Of a DNA stretch of 64,000 nucleotides, positions 60,327-64,000 are shown piece by piece. Each line of letters opens with the position of its first letter. Position 1 is the first letter of the stretch. The notes under the pieces are model-generated. The model saw only the letters and a program-made list of their open reading frames with translations, had not been told where the DNA came from and did not search any database. The position numbers and the translations under genes were made by a program. The stretch spans positions 2,852,001-2,916,000 of the forward strand of contig NZ_CP036175.1 in assembly GCF_003261575.2 (NCBI RefSeq), written 5' to 3'. The stretch comes from Klebsiella huaxiensis. GTDB lineage: Bacteria; Pseudomonadota; Gammaproteobacteria; Enterobacterales; Enterobacteriaceae.

Positions 60327-60455
60327 ATACCGCGTTTTTCTGATTTTTCTTTGTGAATGGGTTTTACACAGTCGTTTGCTATCGTAATGTGTTAGCTAAT
60401 ATTGGGGGTCGCAGGATACACAAAAACAACATAGATATGCGAAAGGAACTCTATA

Positions 60456-61065
60456 ATGAAATTGATGGGTATTACCAATAATTCAAGGGAAATACTCTGC
60501 GGATTCGGGATATTTATAGCATCGTTACCGGTATGTGCCGCAGGGTTTGATTGTTCAATAAAAAATAAATAGCGTTGAACAGGTAAAACGCGCCACGCAG
60601 AGCGCTTCCAGCGTTCAAAAAGAAGCCTGGATTGGCTACTGTGAAACACAAGAATGTACCAGCACAGTGGTCTCTCCAGATGGGAAATGGCGTTTGGCTT
60701 CGCGAGACGGCTACAAAGGTGAAAAAGATGAAGGTATGTTCTATTTTCCAGCCGATAAACCTGACCAGGGAATTAACGTATTTTTAGCCCAGGGTGATAC
60801 CTCAGTAAATAATGATTATGGCTATATGCGTAATTATGTTTGGGGGGGTGACTCATCATTTTATTTTGATAACGAGGGGGCATATGCCTGCATCTGGAAA
60901 ACAGATATAAAAAACAAGACTACCCAACGTATATTGCCGATCGAAGAAATGAGCAAGCCTTATTATCTGAAATACAATGATGAAGATATTGTCATCGCGT
61001 CATATAGCTATTATCAAAAAAAAGAAGAAAAACGATACTACGAAATTTACATGGCTAAAAAATAG
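60456..61065 (+). pseudogene. Exported protein gene broken by an A-tract frameshift
   Basis: ATG 60456 (AAAGGA upstream) starts a signal peptide: residues up to LPVCAAGFDC, cleavage likely after CAA. The frame stops at TAG 60570-60572. From about 60566 another frame continues (NSVEQVKRATQSASSVQKE...) without a stop to TAG 61063-61065. Removing one A from the six-A run 60560-60565 joins both into about 202 codons. The second part has WIGYCETQECTSTVVSPDGK, KPDQGINVFLAQGD and a basic end. The gene is AT-rich compared with neighbours, suggesting acquisition. I recognise no family. It could be a true pseudogene, a phase-variable gene or a sequencing error. Confidence 0.7.
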
Positions 61066-61072
61066 TATGTAA

Positions 61073-61105
61073 TGACTCGCGGCAAACAGTGTTTGCCACG
61101 AGTCA
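61073..61105. terminator. Hairpin between convergent genes
   Basis: Near-perfect 14-bp stem TGACTCGCGGCAAAC / GTTTGCCACGAGTCA with a 3-nt loop and one mismatch, between the frameshifted gene and yddG. No T run is present on either strand; possibly a terminator for both. Confidence 0.5.
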
Positions 61106-61113
61106 ATAAGAGG

Positions 61114-61992
61114 TTAGCGCCGGGTCGCCTGCCAGCAGAGCAGGGAGCCGATGCACACCATCCCGGCTCCCTGCCAGAATGACCACGACAGCGCGGCGCT
61201 GAGCAACATCGCTGCCAGCGCCGAAGAGAGTACCGGGGTAAAGTAGGAGGCGGCGGCCAACAGACTAACGTTGCCATGCAGGATCCCAACGTTCCACGCC
61301 GCGTATCCTAATCCTAGCGCGACTGACAGGGTGACTAACTTGATGATGACCGGCCAGCTAAAGATCATCGGCGGCTGCTCGCTGAACAGGAATTTCAGCC
61401 ACAGGGTCAGGGCGGTGAGCAGGACAAACAGGGTAATGCCGTTTTTGCCTTTTGCGTATTTGGCGGTGACCGTGCAGTAGGCCGCCCAGATAAACGCACC
61501 GACAAAGGCCAGAATATAGCTCAGCGGACTGGAGACTACGTTGCTGATTATTTCATCGATATTCAGACCGTGCTCACCGCCTAATACCCAGCTAACGCCA
61601 AATAAAGCCAGCAATAACCCCGGGATCACCAGCCAGCTGCTTTTTTGTCCGTTGAACAGAATGGCAAATAGGATGGTCAGGCTGGGCCACAGGTAATTAA
61701 CCATTCCCACTTCAATCGCCTGCTGGCGGGTTCCGGCTAATCCTACCGACAGCGCCAGGCAAATTTCATAGCTGACGAACAGTAGGCTACCCGCCAGTAA
61801 GTAGGGGCGGGGGATTTGGCGTATTTGCGGGAAGCCGACGGTAAAGATCAGCAAAATGCCGCTCAGGCTGTAGATCATCGCCGCACCGCCCACCGGCCCA
61901 AGCCCTTCACTAACGCCGCGTATCAACCCGACCATCGTACTCCAGAGAATGATGGCGGCGAATCCAATCAGCGTAGCTCTCTTCTTCTCCAT
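61114..61992 (-). CDS. yddG: Aromatic amino acid / methyl viologen exporter YddG
   Basis: Encodes 292 residues, ten helices in two DMT repeats; nearly the E. coli YddG sequence (ILWSTMVGLIRGVSEGLGPV, GMVNYLWPSLTILFAILFNG). It exports aromatic amino acids and related compounds. It is divergent from fdnG as in E. coli. The ATG is preceded by AGGTTAAATATGG, a weak ribosome site. Confidence 0.93.
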   Translation of the reverse strand: MEKKRATLIGFAAIILWSTMVGLIRGVSEGLGPVGGAAMIYSLSGILLIFTVGFPQIRQIPRPYLLAGSLLFVSYEICLALSVGLAGTRQQAIEVGMVNYLWPSLTILFAILFNGQKSSWLVIPGLLLALFGVSWVLGGEHGLNIDEIISNVVSSPLSYILAFVGAFIWAAYCTVTAKYAKGKNGITLFVLLTALTLWLKFLFSEQPPMIFSWPVIIKLVTLSVALGLGYAAWNVGILHGNVSLLAAASYFTPVLSSALAAMLLSAALSWSFWQGAGMVCIGSLLCWQATRR

Positions 61993-62136
61993 ATTTAACC
62001 TGATATTGATTCAAACGCAGTCGGCTTTTATAACACTTTTTATTGCTTCTTTGTGGATATTTTCCGTAACGCTTAATACTAATGGAGTAATGAAATTCGA
62101 CGTCGCTGACTATTAAGGGGGCGTGCGTTTTGGACA

Positions 62137-62150
62137 TTGATTTGACGCAA
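62137..62150 (+). promoter_or_regulatory. Candidate Fnr box of fdnGHI
   Basis: TTGATTTGACGCAA matches the Fnr consensus TTGAT-N4-ATCAA in the left half and partly in the right. It lies 69 bp before the fdnG ATG. E. coli fdnG needs Fnr and nitrate-activated NarL; no NarL heptamer is confidently assigned here. Confidence 0.5.
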
Positions 62151-62218
62151 ATAAAACAGGGGCTTTGCTGTTAGTTTTCCCTTCCGCGATGAATAAACAT
62201 CCCGCATGGAGGGGAATA

Positions 62219-64000
62219 ATGGACGTCAGCCGCAGAAAGTTTTTTAAAATCTGCGCAGGCGGTATGGCTGGAACAACAGTCGCTGCTTTGGGTTTTGCGC
62301 CCAAGATGGCTCTGGCTCAGGCGCGCAACTATAAATTGCTGCGTGCGAAAGAGATCCGCAACACCTGCACATACTGCTCCGTCGGCTGCGGGCTATTAAT
62401 GTATAGCCTGGGCGACGGCGCGAAAAACGCGAAAGAAGCGATTTACCATATTGAAGGGGACTCCGATCACCCGGTGAGCCGCGGTGCGCTATGCCCGAAA
62501 GGCGCGGGTCTGCTGGACTACGTCCATAGTGAAAACCGTCTGCGCTATCCGCAATACCGCGCGCCGGGTTCAGATAAATGGCAGCGCATCTCCTGGGATG
62601 AGGCATTTACCCGCATCGCCAAGCTGATGAAAGCCGACCGTGACGCCAACTTTATTGAGAAAAACGATCAGGGCGTTACGGTTAACCGTTGGCTTTCCAC
62701 CGGCATGCTGTGCGCATCCGCAGCGAGCAATGAGACCGGCATGTTGACGCAGAAGTTTGTGCGATCTCTCGGCATGCTGGCGGTAGACAACCAGGCGCGC
62801 GTCTGACACGGACCAACGGTAGCAAGTCTTGCTCCAACATTTGGTCGCGGTGCGATGACCAACCACTGGGTTGATATCAAAAACGCTAACGTCGTGGTGG
62901 TAATGGGCGGTAACGCCGCTGAAGCCCATCCGGTGGGATTCCGCTGGGCGATGGAAGCGAAAAACAACAACGATGCGACGCTTATCGTCGTTGACCCGCG
63001 CTTTACGCGCACGGCGTCGGTGGCTGATATCTATGCGCCGATTCGCTCTGGTACCGACATTACGTTCCTGTCGGGCGTTCTGCTGTACCTGATTCAAAAT
63101 AACAAAATCAATGCGGAGTACGTTAAACACTACACCAACGCTAACCTGCTGATTCGTGAAGATTTCGGTTTCGAGGATGGCCTGTTCAGCGGCTACGATG
63201 CTGAAAAACGTCAGTACGATAAATCGTCGTGGAACTATCAGTTCGACGAAAACGGCTACGCCATGCGCGATGAAACCCTGCAACATCCGCGCTGCGTGTG
63301 GAACTTGCTGAAACAGCACGTTTCTCGTTATACGCCGGAGGTGGTGGAGAACATCTGCGGCACGCCGAAAGCCGATTTCCTCAAAGTGTGCGAAGTGCTG
63401 GCCTCAACCAGCGCCGCCGACAGAACCACTACATTCCTGTATGCGCTGGGCTGGACGCAGCACACCGTGGGCGCGCAGAACATTCGCACCATGGCGATGA
63501 TCCAGCTGCTGCTTGGCAATATGGGCATGGCGGGCGGCGGCGTGAACGCGCTGCGTGGTCACTCCAATATCCAGGGATTAACCGATTTAGGTCTGCTCTC
63601 GACCAGTCTGACCGGTTATCTGACGCTGCCATCTGAAAAACAGACGAGCCTGCAAAGCTATCTGGCGGCGAATACGCCAAAAGCGACGCTTGCCGATCAG
63701 GTGAACTACTGGAGCAACTATCCGAAGTTCTTTGTCAGCCTGATGAAATCCTTCTATGGCGATGCGGCGCAGAGGGAGAACGACTGGGGTTTTAACTGGC
63801 TACCGAAGTGGGACCAGGCCTACGACGTTATCAAGTATTTCAATATGATGGATAACGGTAAAGTCACCGGCTATATCTGCCAGGGCTTCAACCCGGTGGC
63901 CTCATTCCCGGACAAAAACAAAGTTGTCCGTAGCCTGAGCAAACTGAAGTATATGGTGGTTATTGACCCATTAGTGACCGAGACATCGACCTTCTGGCAA
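62219..64000 (+). CDS. fdnG: Formate dehydrogenase-N alpha subunit FdnG, selenoprotein (5' part)
   Basis: Encodes the first 594 codons; the gene continues past the window. It begins with a twin-arginine signal (VSRRKFFKICAGG) and the 4Fe-4S motif CTYCSVGCGLL. TGA 62804-62806 is codon 196, exactly the selenocysteine position of E. coli FdnG, with homologous sequence resuming after it (HGPTVASLAPTFGRGAMTNH). Conventional gene finding would cut it at 62806. FdnG oxidises formate in the periplasm using Mo-bis-MGD and Sec, feeding electrons via FdnHI to nitrate reductase, here plausibly NarZYV. Confidence 0.95.
62807..62845 (+). promoter_or_regulatory. Bacterial SECIS element of fdnG
   Basis: Immediately after the TGA, GGTAGCAAGTCTTGCTCC forms an apical hairpin (AGCA/TGCT) with a GTCT loop typical of SelB-binding elements, closed below by a longer CGGACCAAC / TTTGGTC pairing. 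It would direct selenocysteine insertion. Confidence 0.8.

Noticed and set aside
62219..62806. fdnG as a truncated pseudogene.
   Set aside because: The TGA is at the known selenocysteine position with homologous coding sequence continuing to the window end.

Overview
The window is chromosomal DNA of an enteric bacterium, most likely Klebsiella (K. oxytoca complex) or Raoultella. The evidence is the mar locus, the second nitrate reductase locus narUZYWV, smvRA, sad/ptrR, yddG and fdnG, all nearly identical in layout or protein sequence to Enterobacteriaceae homologues. They are interleaved with catabolic modules and GC-rich intergenic palindromes typical of Klebsiella-like genomes. Species assignment is inference. 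No rRNA, tRNA, CRISPR array, insertion sequence or prophage gene was found.

Layout. (1) 1-2907: the end of a urea ABC transporter operon (urtB partial, urtC, urtD, urtE), then a 650-bp tandem BIME/REP array. (2) 3601-10796: a membrane-anchored XRE regulator, ydeE, eamA, the marRAB operon with its operator, marC, sotB and a PhzF-family gene. (3) 11087-20169: a divergent cluster that looks like a four-carbon acid-sugar catabolic system. One arm carries a sugar-acid kinase, a PdxA2-type dehydrogenase and a DeoR regulator. The other carries an iron alcohol dehydrogenase, a DapA-type aldolase, a TerC protein, a sialidase-like beta-propeller, a YhcH/NanQ-type protein and a permease. (4) 20183-24078: a lactate/malate-dehydrogenase-family enzyme, a GNAT, ptrR and sad. 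(5) 24318-31845: a compact eight-gene operon combining two flavin monooxygenases, an M20 deacylase, a GNAT acetyltransferase and an amino-acid ABC transporter with two binding proteins. This matches the logic of S-substituted cysteine (for example S-(2-succino)cysteine) salvage.

(6) 31911-36290: L-talarate/galactarate dehydratase, its MFS transporter and a GntR-like LacI regulator with two recognisable operators, then pptA. (7) 36419-42198: an alpha-L-rhamnosidase locus (ScrY-like porin, GPH symporter, GH78 enzyme, AraC activator). (8) 42209-44769: ClbS/DfsB-like protein, a small ferredoxin-fold protein, a MarR regulator with a palindromic operator, and a flavin reductase-like protein, separated by BIMEs. 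(9) 45017-48618: a 30-codon leader ORF and an ABC importer with a fused double permease. (10) 48695-57916: nhoA, narV, narW, narY, narZ, narU. (11) 58105-64000: smvR/smvA, a frameshifted exported-protein gene, yddG and the first 594 codons of fdnG, which reads through an in-frame selenocysteine TGA.

Two families of dispersed intergenic repeats run through the window: REP/BIME palindromes, including arrays with a period near 120 bp, and a MITE-like element with imperfect terminal inverted repeats (four copies). The strongest candidates for new biology are the mixed acid-sugar/sialidase-like cluster, the cysteine-derivative operon, the small ORFs beside the LacI regulator and the ABC transporter, and the homopolymer frameshift at 60560-60565.
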